Shown here in pieces: positions 1 through 9,422 of a stretch of 64,000 nucleotides of DNA. The translations under genes were made by a program, and so were the position numbers. The stretch is from Anaerobranca gottschalkii DSM 13577 (GTDB taxonomy: Bacteria; Bacillota; Proteinivoracia; Proteinivoracales; Proteinivoracaceae). The notes under the pieces are model-generated. The model did no database searches. It had not been told where the DNA came from and worked only from the letters and a program-made list of their open reading frames with translations. Position 1 is the stretch's first letter. Every line of letters begins with the position of its first letter. The stretch spans positions 91,816 through 155,815 of the forward strand of contig NZ_FOIF01000001.1 of NCBI RefSeq assembly GCF_900111575.1. Reading direction: 5' to 3'.

Positions 1-498
1 TGCTACATCTTTTTCTGTAATACCAGGTTTTAAAAAACCTAAAATATGGGCAAAGGCATCTCCGGCAATTTGGATAGCTTTTTCCATGTTAGCAATTTCT
101 TCTGAATCTTTAACCATCCTTAACCCTTCCACAACAGGCTCTACAGCCTTTAATTCTATCCCTTCAAAGGCTTTTTTATAACTTAAATACCCGGAATATG
201 TTACATACTCCCGTTCAAAACCTAAAACTTTAACCCCTAATCTCTCCATTTCCTTTAACACATCTTCTAGAGGGTTAAGTCCATGTTGCAAAATAGTAAT
301 TCCAGGTATCATTTCTTTACGAGCCTGTTCTGTATAGCGGAAGTCTGTTAAAAATACATCTTCCCCTTCTGTTACTAATAAATAACCACTACTGCCAGTA
401 AAACGGGATAAGTAATAACGGTTTTGTGGTTGAGTAATTAGCAAAGCATCTACCCCTATTTCCCTTAGTTTACCCTTTAATTTCTTAATCCTTTCCAT
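1..498 (-). CDS. Xaa-Pro aminopeptidase family protein (M24), N-terminal part
   Basis: The first 166 residues of a protein that runs off the left edge. The visible part is the creatinase-type N-terminal domain of M24 Xaa-Pro peptidases: it opens MERIKKLKGKLREIG, then has the family patterns ALLITQPQNRYYLSRFTGSSG (residues about 20-40) and FLTDFRYTEQA, and ends in the hinge before the pita-bread catalytic domain. The metal ligands lie outside the window. The family removes N-terminal residues preceding proline and is cytoplasmic. It overlaps the end of aroQ by 14 bases, so the two are co-transcribed and probably translationally coupled; an aroQ-peptidase pair is common in Clostridia. Family call is firm, exact substrate unknown. 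Confidence 0.85.
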   Translation of the reverse strand, partial: MERIKKLKGKLREIGVDALLITQPQNRYYLSRFTGSSGYLLVTEGEDVFLTDFRYTEQARKEMIPGITILQHGLNPLEDVLKEMERLGVKVLGFEREYVTYSGYLSYKKAFEGIELKAVEPVVEGLRMVKDSEEIANMEKAIQIAGDAFAHILGFLKPGITEKDVA

Positions 499-937
499 AC
501 TTTTTTCCCCCTCCAATATTTCTTAGTCCCTCTATAGCTAAAATATAACTAAAAGGACCAAAACCTGTAATCTGTCCCGTCGCATAAGGTGCAACAACAG
601 ATTTTCTCCTAAATTCTTCCCTACTGTAAATATTTGAAATATGTACTTCAACAACTGGTATATTTATAGCTTCTACAGCATCTCCGATGGCATGGGAATA
701 ATGGGTATAAGCACCGGGATTTAATACTACACCATGAAATTCTCTCCCAGCCCTGTGAAGTAAATCAATAATTTCTCCTTCACTATTCCTTTGGTGTATC
801 TCTATTTTAAGACCATTTCTCTCTCCATATTCTAAAATTTCCTTATTGATATAGTCTAACCCTTGATTACCATAAATTTCAGTTTTCCGCTGACCTAATA
901 AATTGAGGTTTGGTCCATGAATAACCATAATATCCAT
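485..937 (-). CDS. aroQ: 3-dehydroquinate dehydratase, type II
   Basis: Dehydrates 3-dehydroquinate to 3-dehydroshikimate in the shikimate pathway; cytoplasmic and normally dodecameric. The protein carries the type II hallmarks: IMVIHGPNLNLLGQR near the N-terminus, EIYG with the catalytic tyrosine, the substrate-loop region QRNSEGEIID, NPGAYTHYS, and VEVHISNIYSREEFR. The start at 937 is chosen because GGGGG lies 7 bases upstream, giving 150 residues, the usual family length; an in-frame start nine codons earlier has no comparable site. A promoter candidate lies just upstream at 970-998, so it may be transcribed apart from the glycine operon. aroK and aroE are elsewhere in the window (41625 and 47549). 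Confidence 0.95.
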   Translation of the reverse strand: MDIMVIHGPNLNLLGQRKTEIYGNQGLDYINKEILEYGERNGLKIEIHQRNSEGEIIDLLHRAGREFHGVVLNPGAYTHYSHAIGDAVEAINIPVVEVHISNIYSREEFRRKSVVAPYATGQITGFGPFSYILAIEGLRNIGGGKKYGKD

Positions 938-969
938 ATCTATTCCCCCGTGGAAAGTATACACTATCT

Positions 970-998
970 ATTATAATCTTATTGTTAATTTATAGCAA
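970..998 (-). promoter_or_regulatory. sigma-A type promoter candidate for aroQ
   Basis: On the minus strand TTGCTA, a 17-base spacer and a perfect TATAAT lie about 35 bases before the aroQ start. The -35 matches the consensus at four of six positions. Seen in sequence; use is inferred. Confidence 0.5.
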
Positions 999-1014
999 TA
1001 AAAACTTTTTAAAA

Positions 1015-2397
1015 TTATTTTCTTTTAGGTACTCCATGGATTATTTCACCATCAATACCGTGACAGGCTTCTGAAAAAGATTCACTAAGGGTAGGGTGAG
1101 CATGGATGGTATTGTAAATATCTTTAGCCGTTAATCTGTGCTGGACTGCTAAAACCCCTTCGGCAATTAAATCACTGCTATGGGGACCTAAAATATGAAC
1201 TCCAATAATTTTATTTTCAGAATCGGCGATAACCTTAACTATACCTTCCCCTTCCCCTTCTGCCAATGCTTTACCGTTGGCAGCGAAATTAAATTTACTC
1301 ACTTTATATTCAATATTCCCTTCTTTACATTGTTCTTCTGTTAAACCTACGCTGGCTAATTCGGGATAAGTAAAGACTACACTGGGTACAGCCCTATAAT
1401 CCATAACCCTCTCCATACCGGCTATATTCTCTACTGCAACTATCCCTTCTTGGGAAGCTACATGGGCTAACATGATCCCTCCGGTACAATCCCCTACTGC
1501 GTAAACATCGGGAATATTAGTTTCCATTTTATCATTAGTTAAAATACCACCATTTTCCTTTAGGGTAAGATTTAAATTTTCTAAACCCCTTAAATTTGGC
1601 TTTCTTCCACCAGCCATTAAACATAAATTTACCCTTATTTCTTCTACCCCTTTTTTAGTCCCTACAAATATATTTAAATCATTATCTATTTTTTCTATCT
1701 TTTCCACTTTAGCAGATGTTAAAATATTTACCCCTGCTTTTTTTAAGAAAATATTAAGCCTCCGGACCAGTTCCTCATCAAAGGTGTAAAGGATCCTTGG
1801 CAACATTTCAATCAAAGTCACTTCTACTCCTAAACTGGCGAAAATGCCGGCAAATTCAGTTCCTACCACCCCACCACCTATTATGGCCATTTTTTCAGGT
1901 AATGTAGTTAATTCTAAAATTTCATCAGAAGTTAAGACCCCTTCTAGATCAGCACCGGGTATTGGTGGAATAAAGGGTTTTGAACCTGTAGCAATAATCA
2001 GTTTTTCACCTTTAATTTCTTCTCCAATTCCTTCTACTAATACTGTATTCTTATCTATTATTTGTCCTTTACCATGATAATAATCTATTTTATTTCCTTT
2101 AATTAGGGTTTCAATTCCTTTAACTAAGTTTTCAACTATCTGATCTTTTCTTTCCTTTATTTTAGGATAATTTACAGAAAAACCTTGAACATCAAAACCG
2201 AAACTTTCAGCATCTTTAATCAGTTTACCAACATAACTTGAGCGATACAGTGCCTTTGTAGGAATACAACCCCTATTTAAACATGTACCTCCCAAACGGG
2301 TATCTTCTATTAATGCCACCTTCATACCTAAATGGGCACCTTTAATTGCTGCTACATAGCCACCGGGTCCGCCCCCTATAACTACAAGATTATACAT
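1015..2397 (-). CDS. lpdA: Dihydrolipoyl dehydrogenase (glycine cleavage L protein)
   Basis: FAD enzyme that reoxidises the dihydrolipoyl arm of GcvH with NAD+. The protein has the FAD-binding GGGPGGY at residues 8-14, the redox disulfide in GGTCLNRGC (Cys39 and Cys44), the NAD-binding GGGVVGTEFAG, the second FAD motif YAVGDCTGG, and the C-terminal active-site HPTLSES. The start at 2397 (MYNLVV) has GGAGG eight bases upstream; the longer open frame to 2589 adds 64 residues unlike the family and overlaps lipM. At 460 residues it is full length. It is the last gene of the glycine cleavage and lipoylation operon, 19 bases after lipM. There is no 2-oxoacid dehydrogenase E1/E2 in the window, so the context assigns it to glycine cleavage, though it could be shared. 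Confidence 0.94.
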   Translation of the reverse strand: MYNLVVIGGGPGGYVAAIKGAHLGMKVALIEDTRLGGTCLNRGCIPTKALYRSSYVGKLIKDAESFGFDVQGFSVNYPKIKERKDQIVENLVKGIETLIKGNKIDYYHGKGQIIDKNTVLVEGIGEEIKGEKLIIATGSKPFIPPIPGADLEGVLTSDEILELTTLPEKMAIIGGGVVGTEFAGIFASLGVEVTLIEMLPRILYTFDEELVRRLNIFLKKAGVNILTSAKVEKIEKIDNDLNIFVGTKKGVEEIRVNLCLMAGGRKPNLRGLENLNLTLKENGGILTNDKMETNIPDVYAVGDCTGGIMLAHVASQEGIVAVENIAGMERVMDYRAVPSVVFTYPELASVGLTEEQCKEGNIEYKVSKFNFAANGKALAEGEGEGIVKVIADSENKIIGVHILGPHSSDLIAEGVLAVQHRLTAKDIYNTIHAHPTLSESFSEACHGIDGEIIHGVPKRK

Positions 2398-2416
2398 AGA
2401 AAAAACCTCCTTAAAA

Positions 2417-3217
2417 TTATTTTTTGAAGTTCCAACTTTCCGTAGAATACTTTTCCCGATAGAGTTTTTCAGCAAGTTCTTTTTCTTCTTCTGTGAGTTC
2501 ACCCCAATAACCTTTTGTACTGAAATTTTCAGCCATTTTTTCTGCCAACACTTCTTTAAGTTCATTAAAATTATAGTTATATCCTTCATTGGATAAGGAT
2601 GTAGCTTTCCCTTTCAGTATTTTCTCTACCTTTTCCCTCTGTCCTTCCTTTAAGTTTAATATATTTAAATTTTCTTCTATATCAAAACTAAAGAGTAAAG
2701 ACCCGTGTTGCAGTAAACCATCTTTAATTCTAGTTTGAGCACTGCCGATTATTTTCTTACCATTTAGTACAATTTCATACCAAGAAGGGGTATCAAAACA
2801 AGCTGCAGAATCTACAACTTTCAAGTCTACCCCTTTATCCTGGGTGGTAACTGGAATCCCTAAACTATTTAAACCCGCTAACAGCCCTTTACTTATTTCC
2901 CTATAACTAGTGATAACATCTTTAATTATCAATGGATTCCCTTTACCAGTAATAAAACTGTAAGTCAGTTCATCATTATGAAAAACTGCCCTGCCTCCAG
3001 TTGGTCGACGAACAATTTTATAGCCCCTTTGAGAACAATAGTTTACATTTATTTCCTTCTCTACCTTCTGAAAATATCCGATTGAAACAGTGGGGACATC
3101 CCAACGGTAAAATCTTAAGGTATCAGGACTTTTACCTTCCGCCCGTAATTGTAAAATAGCTTCATCCAACGCCATATTATAATAACCACAACTGATACCG
3201 GTATCTAATAACCTCAT
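2417..3217 (-). CDS. lipM: Octanoyltransferase LipM / lipoate-protein ligase family
   Basis: A BPL/LplA/LipB-fold protein of 266 residues. It has the lipoate-binding motif RRPTGGRAVFHNDELTYSF (residues 70-88) and, in the middle, SAACFDTPSWYE followed by GSAQTRIKDGLLQHGS. The cysteine at position 140 sits where LipM octanoyltransferases carry their nucleophile, and the GSAQ-R-LQHGS block matches that subgroup. LipM moves octanoate from acyl carrier protein to the lysine of GcvH, which is then sulfurated. The location between the two radical SAM genes and lpd fits exactly. A lipoate ligase (LplA) role is the main alternative, but LplA lacks this cysteine. Its stop is 19 bases before lpd. Confidence 0.85.
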   Translation of the reverse strand: MRLLDTGISCGYYNMALDEAILQLRAEGKSPDTLRFYRWDVPTVSIGYFQKVEKEINVNYCSQRGYKIVRRPTGGRAVFHNDELTYSFITGKGNPLIIKDVITSYREISKGLLAGLNSLGIPVTTQDKGVDLKVVDSAACFDTPSWYEIVLNGKKIIGSAQTRIKDGLLQHGSLLFSFDIEENLNILNLKEGQREKVEKILKGKATSLSNEGYNYNFNELKEVLAEKMAENFSTKGYWGELTEEEKELAEKLYREKYSTESWNFKK

Positions 3218-3228
3218 TTTACTCCCCC

Positions 3229-4191
3229 TTAATAAAACTCCCCTAAATTTAGCTCAGATATAGCTTTAACTAACTCTTCTTCTGTTAAAGGCCGTGGATA
3301 ATTATACATAATTTTACCTGGTTTTTCATTGTAATAGGGTCTGTTACAATGTTCACAACCAGAAGTTTGAAAAGCTTTACCATCACCAATAATTTCTAGA
3401 ACCTTTTCTAAATTTTCTCCTATTTTGCTAAACTGACCTTTTTTATCAAATTCTACTTTTAAAGAAATTCCTTCTTTATAACAATAGTTAAAAAGCTGCA
3501 CCCTCCGATAATAGCTTATATCTGGAGGAGAAACCTTTTCCATTGGTGTTCCTTTAATAGGGGTAAAGGCAAAAAGGGCTACAGAAACCTTAGCCTTATG
3601 GATTTCCCCTAAAAATTCTATCATTTCCTGGGGTGTTTCCCCTAACCCAGCTATGACATGGGTAGAGATCTTGCCGGGAAATTTTTCTGACCCGGTTAGT
3701 ATTAATTCTTTAATTTTATACCAATCCCCTTGTTTTATCTCGGCAAAAATCTTTGGATTAACGGCATCTATGGCTATACTAACTTTATCTGCCCCCGCTG
3801 TTAATAATTTTTCTATATCCTCTAAACTTCTAGCTCCACCGGATATACATAAAGGTAGTGAACTACTTTCCTTGATCTTTTTTATTTTCTCCACAGTTTC
3901 CTCTAATACTCCCCGATACTGGGTAACTTGAAGACATAATCTTTTTAATGGGTGATTTCCTTCAAGGACTTCTTTTAAAGTCTCTAAGGGAAATTCCGGC
4001 CAAGTAACCCGGGAAAGGCGGTGGCTAGGCCCTTGACTTACAGAGCTTTGGGAACAAAAAGCACAGCTTTTTTTACACCTTTGTGGATCCATTAAATATC
4101 CAGTAGTTGGTAATTCATCACACTTTATTTCTTTCAATTTTAATTGGTGGGCAGTTCCTGCAGAAATTCTAATCCAATCCACAACATTCAC
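3229..4191 (-). CDS. Radical SAM protein, LipS1/LipS2-type lipoyl synthase partner (BioB-like)
   Basis: A 320-residue radical SAM protein. The SAM-cluster motif is CX3CX2C at Cys39, Cys43 and Cys46 (RCKKSCAFCSQSS). A second cysteine pair lies near the C-terminus in SGCEHCNRPYYNEKPG, followed by YNYPRPL; such extra cysteines can hold an auxiliary cluster. Such proteins are often labelled biotin synthase, but no biotin genes are near. In Thermococcus, two proteins of this kind (LipS1 and LipS2) together replace LipA, one adding sulfur at C8 and the other at C6 of the octanoyl chain. The operon position between gcvPB and lipM supports that role. Which of the two it is cannot be decided here. It overlaps the upstream radical SAM gene by 23 bases and has GGGGG just before its start. 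Confidence 0.75.
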   Translation of the reverse strand: MNVVDWIRISAGTAHQLKLKEIKCDELPTTGYLMDPQRCKKSCAFCSQSSVSQGPSHRLSRVTWPEFPLETLKEVLEGNHPLKRLCLQVTQYRGVLEETVEKIKKIKESSSLPLCISGGARSLEDIEKLLTAGADKVSIAIDAVNPKIFAEIKQGDWYKIKELILTGSEKFPGKISTHVIAGLGETPQEMIEFLGEIHKAKVSVALFAFTPIKGTPMEKVSPPDISYYRRVQLFNYCYKEGISLKVEFDKKGQFSKIGENLEKVLEIIGDGKAFQTSGCEHCNRPYYNEKPGKIMYNYPRPLTEEELVKAISELNLGEFY

Positions 4192-5083
4192 TCCCCCTTT
4201 TTATACTTAAACCAAGTTTTTCCGCCATTTCTCTTCCTTTAGGGGCAGGAATAACCAGCTTATTAACCCCTGCTAGCACCGCTAGTGGATCTAAAATATT
4301 CCTATAACTTCCTTTAGGCCGCATACATCCCAAATAGATTGGGGTTTTAGGGAACAATATCCTAGCCCTTACTATAACATCAATAACTTCTAGGGGAGAT
4401 GGAGGTTTCTCTTCAGCAAACTCTGTCCCTTTAGTTGGAACAAAAACTATAAAGGATAGGGCATCAACTCCTAGTTCCTTTAATTTTTCCAATGCCTGAT
4501 ACTCCCAAAATATTTCCCCTTTATACAGACCAATACAGATATGGGGTACAACTTTAAGGTGTTTTCTTAAGGAAAGATAACTATCGACATAATCCTCTTT
4601 ACCTTTATTTAACTTATATACCTTTTTAATTACATCATCATTGTAGATAAAATCAAAGGAAACTACATCGGCAACAGAAGCGATTTTTTTAGCCCCCTCT
4701 TCATCAACTAACCCGCTGTGAAGATTGATAGCTTTTCCACCCTTTAAATTCCCTATCTCCTGGGCAAATCCTAAAATGGGAACCTTCCCATCCCTACTAC
4801 ATCCACCACTAATCAGACAACTACTATAATCCTCTAAATTCTTTAGTTCTGTTAAAGGTTTCATTCCTTTTAAATAATGCCCCCCACAATGGGCACAGTT
4901 TAATGAACAATCACTGCCGGTTAAAGTAACCGGCAGTGTCCTGTTGGGATAATCAAACTGTATTTCTTTAGGGAAGTTTTCCAGACGGACTTCCCATCCT
5001 TCCCTAAGCTTCCCTATTAAATTATGATCTACGGAAATTGAGGGTACAGCAGACAACAGGGTTTCTAGCTGCTCCAACTTCAT
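4169..5083 (-). CDS. Radical SAM protein, second LipS1/LipS2-type lipoyl synthase partner
   Basis: A 304-residue radical SAM protein with CX3CX2C in [19 protein letters not shown], a glycine-rich SGGCSRDG block, and further cysteines in LGCMRPKG and at the extreme C-terminus (GSECCGLD) that could bind a second iron-sulfur cluster. It lies directly upstream of, and overlaps, the other radical SAM gene, and both sit inside the glycine cleavage operon next to a LipM-type octanoyltransferase. No classical LipA is present in the window. The simplest reading is that the pair makes lipoyl-GcvH from octanoyl-GcvH. The start at 5083 has AGAGG five bases upstream and lies 62 bases inside the end of gcvPB. 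Family assignment is firm; the LipS role is inferred from context and cysteine pattern. Confidence 0.72.
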   Translation of the reverse strand: MKLEQLETLLSAVPSISVDHNLIGKLREGWEVRLENFPKEIQFDYPNRTLPVTLTGSDCSLNCAHCGGHYLKGMKPLTELKNLEDYSSCLISGGCSRDGKVPILGFAQEIGNLKGGKAINLHSGLVDEEGAKKIASVADVVSFDFIYNDDVIKKVYKLNKGKEDYVDSYLSLRKHLKVVPHICIGLYKGEIFWEYQALEKLKELGVDALSFIVFVPTKGTEFAEEKPPSPLEVIDVIVRARILFPKTPIYLGCMRPKGSYRNILDPLAVLAGVNKLVIPAPKGREMAEKLGLSIKRGSECCGLD

Positions 5084-6488
5084 CTAACCTCTTGATAAAG
5101 GTTTTGTGGGGTGCATTTTTCAATTCTTCGGGATTTTCCTTGGCTTTTTCGGCAATTTCCTTCATAGCAGTTATAAATCTGTCTAGGGTTTCTTTAGTTT
5201 CTGTTTCTGTAGGTTCGATCATCAAAGCTTCCTCAACAATTAATGGGAAATAGATAGTTGGTGGATGGATACCGTAATCTAACAGTGCTTTAGCCACATC
5301 TAAGGTTTTTACACCATATTCCTTTAAGTTTTTACCTGAAAGGACAAATTCGTGCATACAGGTTTTATCATAGGGTAGATGGTAATATCCTTTTAGATGT
5401 TCCATTAAATAGTTAGCATTTAATACGGCATCTTCACTAACTTGACGTAAACCCTTAGCTCCCATAGTTAAAATATAGGAATAAGCCCTGATATTAACAC
5501 CGAAATTACCATAGAAACTGTGTACTCTACCAATAGATTTTGGCAAGTTATAATTTAGTGTAAACTTATCTCCCTTTTTCTCTATTATTGGAGTAGGTAA
5601 AAATTCCATCAATTCTTTTTTAACCCCAACTGGACCGGAGCCAGGACCGCCACCGCCATGGGGAGTAGAAAAAGTTTTGTGTAAATTTAAATGGACTACA
5701 TCAAAGCCCATATCCCCTGGCCTGGCAATACCTAAAATGGCATTAGCATTAGCTCCATCGTAATAAAGTAGTCCCCCTGCTTCATGGACAAGTTTTGCGA
5801 TCTCTACGATATTTTCTTCAAAAAGTCCTAAAGTAGATGGATTAGTGAGCATAAGGGCTGCTACATCGTCATTTAAGGACTCTTTTAAACTTTCTAAACA
5901 AACAGAACCATCGCAATCTGATTTAATTTCCACAACTTTAAAACCTGCCATAGCGGCACTTGCCGGATTGGTACCATGGGCAGAATCGGGAACTAAAACT
6001 GTCCTTCTCTTTTCTCCTCTATTTTTGTGATATGCATCAATTAACATCAAACCAACCAATTCTCCATGGGCACCAGCCACCGGTTGTAATGTTACTGCAT
6101 CCATACCAGTAATTTCCCCTAAATAGTTTTGCAGGTTATACATCAATTCTAAAGCACCCTGTACACCTTCTTCATCCATAAGGGGATGTAAGTTTGCAAA
6201 ACCTGGAATCCTGACCATATCCTCATTGATTTTAGGATTGTATTTCATAGTACAAGAACCTAATGGATAAAAACCACTATCTACACCATGATTTCTCGTA
6301 GACAGTTCCACATAATGTCTAACAACTTCTCCTTCACTAACCTGTGGAAGTTCTAAAGGCTCTTTTCGCAAAAATTCACTAGGTAAAAGTTCTTCTAACT
6401 TTCTTTCTCCTACATCGGAATTAGGCAAAGAGAACCCCACATGACCGGGGATAGATTTTTCAAAAATCGTTTTTACTTCTCCTCTCAT
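5022..6488 (-). CDS. gcvPB: Glycine dehydrogenase (decarboxylating) subunit 2
   Basis: The PLP-carrying half of the split P protein that decarboxylates glycine and passes the aminomethyl group to lipoyl-GcvH. The cofactor lysine is Lys271 in [18 protein letters not shown]; the [11 protein letters not shown] and [16 protein letters not shown] motifs are also clear. At 488 residues it is the usual length. It starts with an ATGA overlap on gcvPA, consistent with making the two subunits in equal amounts. The last 62 bases overlap the next radical SAM gene; the C-terminus still reads as the family ending ([12 protein letters not shown]), so this is a genuine overlap and not a frameshift artefact. 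Confidence 0.96.
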   Translation of the reverse strand: MRGEVKTIFEKSIPGHVGFSLPNSDVGERKLEELLPSEFLRKEPLELPQVSEGEVVRHYVELSTRNHGVDSGFYPLGSCTMKYNPKINEDMVRIPGFANLHPLMDEEGVQGALELMYNLQNYLGEITGMDAVTLQPVAGAHGELVGLMLIDAYHKNRGEKRRTVLVPDSAHGTNPASAAMAGFKVVEIKSDCDGSVCLESLKESLNDDVAALMLTNPSTLGLFEENIVEIAKLVHEAGGLLYYDGANANAILGIARPGDMGFDVVHLNLHKTFSTPHGGGGPGSGPVGVKKELMEFLPTPIIEKKGDKFTLNYNLPKSIGRVHSFYGNFGVNIRAYSYILTMGAKGLRQVSEDAVLNANYLMEHLKGYYHLPYDKTCMHEFVLSGKNLKEYGVKTLDVAKALLDYGIHPPTIYFPLIVEEALMIEPTETETKETLDRFITAMKEIAEKAKENPEELKNAPHKTFIKRLDEVGAARNPVVCCTLNFRRS

Positions 6489-7828
6489 AGGGATTCCTCC
6501 AATCTCTTAAGGGTAGTATCCATCTCTTCGATACTCCTTTTTTCAGTAACCGCTGTCAATACTCCACCCTTTAACTGAGGATAATATTTCTCTAAAGGAA
6601 TACCTAAATAGATATCTTCTTTTTTTAGTCCTTCTAATACCCCTAAATCCTCCAATTTAAAGGAAAATTCTTTAAAGGTAGGGCCAGTAAACAGCGGTTT
6701 AAAACCTTTTTCTGCCAGTTTTTCTTTAAAATAATGGGCTTTTTGTAGAGTAAGTGTTGCAACTTGTTTTAAACCTTGTTCACCCATTAAGGACATATAC
6801 ACAGATGCTGCTAAAGCACAGAGTGCTTGGTTTGAACAGATATTAGAAGTGGCTTTATCCCTACGGATATGCTGTTCCCTTGTTTGTAAAGTTAAAACAA
6901 ATCCCCTTTTACCATCTTTATCTTTCGTTTCACCTACAATTCTACCAGGCATTTTCCGCATCAATTTATTGGTAGTAGCGAAAAAACCTAAATATGGACC
7001 ACCAAAGGATAAAGGTATTCCTAAAGATTGACCTTCCCCTACAACTATATCGGCATGGTAAGTAGAAGGTTTATTTAAAATTCCTAAAGAAATGGGATCA
7101 ACTACAGCGATAAATAACGGCTTTTTATCTCTTAAAACCTCACCAATCCCTGGCATATTTTCCACTATTCCAAAGAAGTTAGGACTTTGAATAATAACTC
7201 CAGCCACATCATCAGAAAGTTTAGCTTCTACTTCATTTACATCGGTTTGCCCTGTTTCTAAATTAAAAGGTAGTGTCTCTACAGTAATTTCTAGGGCAGC
7301 AGCATAGGTTTTTAACACTTCCCGATAATGGGGATGAACAGCTTCAGAAATTAAAATCTTATCTTTTCTATTATGATTTACTGCCACTAAAGCGGCTTCT
7401 GCCATAGCAGTAGCACCATCATACATAGAAGCATTGGCTACATCCATACCAGTTAAACGACAAATCATTGATTGAAATTCAAAAATAGTTTGTAGTACCC
7501 CTTGACTAATTTCTGCTTGGTAAGGGGTATATGCAGTATAAAATTCAGACCTTAATAAAATATGATTAACTACTGAAGGGATATAATGGTCATAACTGCC
7601 TCCCCCTAAAAAACTGATAATTTTATCATTGCTTTTATTTTTTCCCGCCAATTCCCCAATTTTTTTACTTAGCTCTAGTTCCGAATGGGGCTGGGGAAGA
7701 TCCATTTCCCCTTGAAATCTCACTTCTTGTGGAATATGGGCAAATAACTCTTCAATGGAATTTTTCCCGATACTTTTGAGCATTTCTTCTCTTTCAGCAT
7801 CGGTTTTAGGAATATATCGAAAAACCAT
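6485..7828 (-). CDS. gcvPA: Glycine dehydrogenase (decarboxylating) subunit 1
   Basis: The N-terminal-half subunit of glycine decarboxylase, 447 residues, a PLP-transferase fold that pairs with GcvPB. Recognisable blocks are [14 protein letters not shown] at the N-terminus, [52 protein letters not shown] and [19 protein letters not shown]. It follows gcvH by 2 bases and overlaps gcvPB by 4. A GAGGAGG site lies before its ATG at 7828. The split P protein is typical of Firmicutes and thermophiles, in contrast to the single-chain GcvP of enterobacteria. Confidence 0.96.
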   Translation of the reverse strand: MVFRYIPKTDAEREEMLKSIGKNSIEELFAHIPQEVRFQGEMDLPQPHSELELSKKIGELAGKNKSNDKIISFLGGGSYDHYIPSVVNHILLRSEFYTAYTPYQAEISQGVLQTIFEFQSMICRLTGMDVANASMYDGATAMAEAALVAVNHNRKDKILISEAVHPHYREVLKTYAAALEITVETLPFNLETGQTDVNEVEAKLSDDVAGVIIQSPNFFGIVENMPGIGEVLRDKKPLFIAVVDPISLGILNKPSTYHADIVVGEGQSLGIPLSFGGPYLGFFATTNKLMRKMPGRIVGETKDKDGKRGFVLTLQTREQHIRRDKATSNICSNQALCALAASVYMSLMGEQGLKQVATLTLQKAHYFKEKLAEKGFKPLFTGPTFKEFSFKLEDLGVLEGLKKEDIYLGIPLEKYYPQLKGGVLTAVTEKRSIEEMDTTLKRLEESL

Positions 7829-7830
7829 TT

Positions 7831-8211
7831 TTATTCCTCCTCAATAAAGGTTTCGTATTCCTCAGGAGATAATAAATCATCTAGTTCCCCCTCATCATCT
7901 AATTGGATTACCACTAACCACCCTCCATCATAAGGATCACTATTAACAGTTTCCGGTGCATCTAAAAGTTCTTCATTAACTTCAACAATAGTTCCACTTA
8001 TTGGGGCATAGACGTCGGCGGCAGCCTTTACTGATTCTATTACAGCAAATCCTTCCCCTTTATTTACTGAATCTCCTACAGAAGGCAATTCAATAAAAAC
8101 AATATCTCCTAACTGGTCTTGAGCATGGTCAGTAATCCCTACCTTCACTTTATTACCTTCAACCTTTAACCATTCATGATCTTTAGAATAAAGTAAACCT
8201 TTTTTTATCAT
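7831..8211 (-). CDS. gcvH: Glycine cleavage system H protein
   Basis: The lipoyl carrier protein of the glycine cleavage system. It is 126 residues long. The lipoylated lysine is Lys62 in VIESVKAAADVYAP, followed by the family block GTIVEVNEELLDAPETVNSDPY. It shuttles the aminomethyl group from GcvP to GcvT and is then reoxidised by Lpd. In this operon it is also the likely substrate of the LipM-type octanoyltransferase and the two radical SAM proteins. It lies 2 bases after gcvT and 2 bases before gcvPA, with GGGAGG before its ATG. Confidence 0.97.
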   Translation of the reverse strand: MIKKGLLYSKDHEWLKVEGNKVKVGITDHAQDQLGDIVFIELPSVGDSVNKGEGFAVIESVKAAADVYAPISGTIVEVNEELLDAPETVNSDPYDGGWLVVIQLDDEGELDDLLSPEEYETFIEEE

Positions 8212-8213
8212 TT

Positions 8214-9314
8214 TTAAACATCCTCCCTTTTATAAAATGGTATATTAATGACTTCAGCTTTAAGCTGACGGTTACGAACACCTATTAAAATGTGATCACC
8301 GGTTTTAAAGTTTAAGTTTTTCACTAAAGCTAAACCAATGTTTAAATCTAAAGTAGGGGAATAAGAGCCTGTAGTTACATGGCCAATCTTTTCACCTTCT
8401 AAGTTGAAAACGGGAAATTCTCCCCTAGGTATTCCCCTATCTATCATTTTAAATCCAATAGTTTCCCTTGGAGCTCCATTTTCCAATTGGTCTTGTAAAA
8501 TTTCTTTTCCAATATAATCTGGTTTTTTAAACTTCACAAACCTCTGTAAATTAGCTTCAATTGGTGTTATATCTTTATCAATTTCATGGCCATATAAAGG
8601 TAGGCAAGCTTCAAACCGCAGGGTATCTCTAGCCCCTAAGCCGGCAGGAACCACTTCACCTTCCCCTACCTCAAGTATCTTTTCCCAAACCTTTATGGCA
8701 TCTTCTCCCGATAGATAGATTTCAAAACCATCTTCTCCAGTATAACCGGTTCTAGAAATTAACACTTTACTGCCAGCAACCTCTACATCTTCAGCACAAT
8801 AGAAAAACTGCAAATTATTTAAGTCATAGTTTGTTAATTTCTGTAAAATTTGTTGAGCCTTTGGTCCTTGAAAGGCAATTTGAGCTACTTCTGAGGAAAT
8901 ATTTTCAATTTCCACTCCCTCTATTTTATGTTCCATCAACCAGTTATAATCTTTCTCTACGTTGGCTGCATTAACAACTAACAAATATTTATCTACCGCT
9001 AATTTGTAAACTAGTAAATCATCTACTATACCACCATTTTCGTAACACATTAAAGTATACTGTACTTGATGGTCCTTTAACCTTTCCACATTGTTAGTAA
9101 CCATTTTTTGCAAAAAATCTAAAGAATTCCGACCGGTAACCATTATCTCTCCCATATGGGATACATCAAATAACCCGGCTTTAGTCCTAACTCCTTTAAC
9201 TTCTTCTATTATCCCGGTATATTGAACCGGTAAAGCCCAACCTCCAAAGTCCACCATTTTACCCTGTAATTTTAAGTGCAGGGGATACAAAGGGGTTTTT
9301 TTCAAATTATCCAA
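8214..9314 (-). CDS. gcvT: Aminomethyltransferase (glycine cleavage T protein)
   Basis: Releases ammonia from the aminomethyl-lipoyl arm and transfers the methylene group to tetrahydrofolate. It is 366 residues, full length. Family blocks are KMVDFGGWALPVQY, GLFDVSHMGEI, DDLLVYK, SRTGYTGEDGFEIY and AGLGARDTLRFEACLPLYGHE, with the folate and catalytic region around the last. The start at 9314 is TTG, supported by GGAGG eight bases upstream; TTG starts recur in this window. It is the first gene of the operon and lies directly behind the tandem glycine riboswitch. Confidence 0.96.
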   Translation of the reverse strand: MDNLKKTPLYPLHLKLQGKMVDFGGWALPVQYTGIIEEVKGVRTKAGLFDVSHMGEIMVTGRNSLDFLQKMVTNNVERLKDHQVQYTLMCYENGGIVDDLLVYKLAVDKYLLVVNAANVEKDYNWLMEHKIEGVEIENISSEVAQIAFQGPKAQQILQKLTNYDLNNLQFFYCAEDVEVAGSKVLISRTGYTGEDGFEIYLSGEDAIKVWEKILEVGEGEVVPAGLGARDTLRFEACLPLYGHEIDKDITPIEANLQRFVKFKKPDYIGKEILQDQLENGAPRETIGFKMIDRGIPRGEFPVFNLEGEKIGHVTTGSYSPTLDLNIGLALVKNLNFKTGDHILIGVRNRQLKAEVINIPFYKREDV

Positions 9315-9384
9315 AGTTTACACCTCCATTTTATTTTTTCTCAAAATTCTTAGAAATAACCTGTTGAGAGAAAATTCACAATAA

Positions 9385-9422
9385 ATAAAGGACAGGGTAA
9401 GCAATTGCTTAGCCTCTGTCCT
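9385..9422 (-). terminator. Riboswitch-controlled intrinsic terminator before gcvT
   Basis: On the minus strand GGACAG pairs with CTGTCC around an inner TAAGCAATTGCTTA palindrome, followed by TTTATTTATT. The 5' arm directly adjoins the end of aptamer 2, so glycine binding should decide between antitermination and termination. Known gcvT switches of this type turn expression on with glycine. Confidence 0.8.

Noticed and set aside
1844..2077. Plus-strand open frames opposite lpd and many other genes
   Set aside because: They mirror the codon pattern of the minus-strand genes, have no ribosome binding sites and encode no recognisable protein.
2398..2589. 64-codon N-terminal extension of the dihydrolipoyl dehydrogenase frame
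   Set aside because: The extension is lysine-rich, unlike any family member, and overlaps lipM; the internal ATG at 2397 has a strong GGAGG at the right distance.
3229..5083. Biotin synthase or hydrogenase maturase labels for the two radical SAM genes
   Set aside because: No biotin or hydrogenase genes are near, and the lipoylation and glycine cleavage context fits much better.
5022..5100. Possible frameshift at the end of gcvPB
   Set aside because: The C-terminal family motif RLDE-AAR is reached in frame before the stop and the total length is normal, so the overlap was taken as real.
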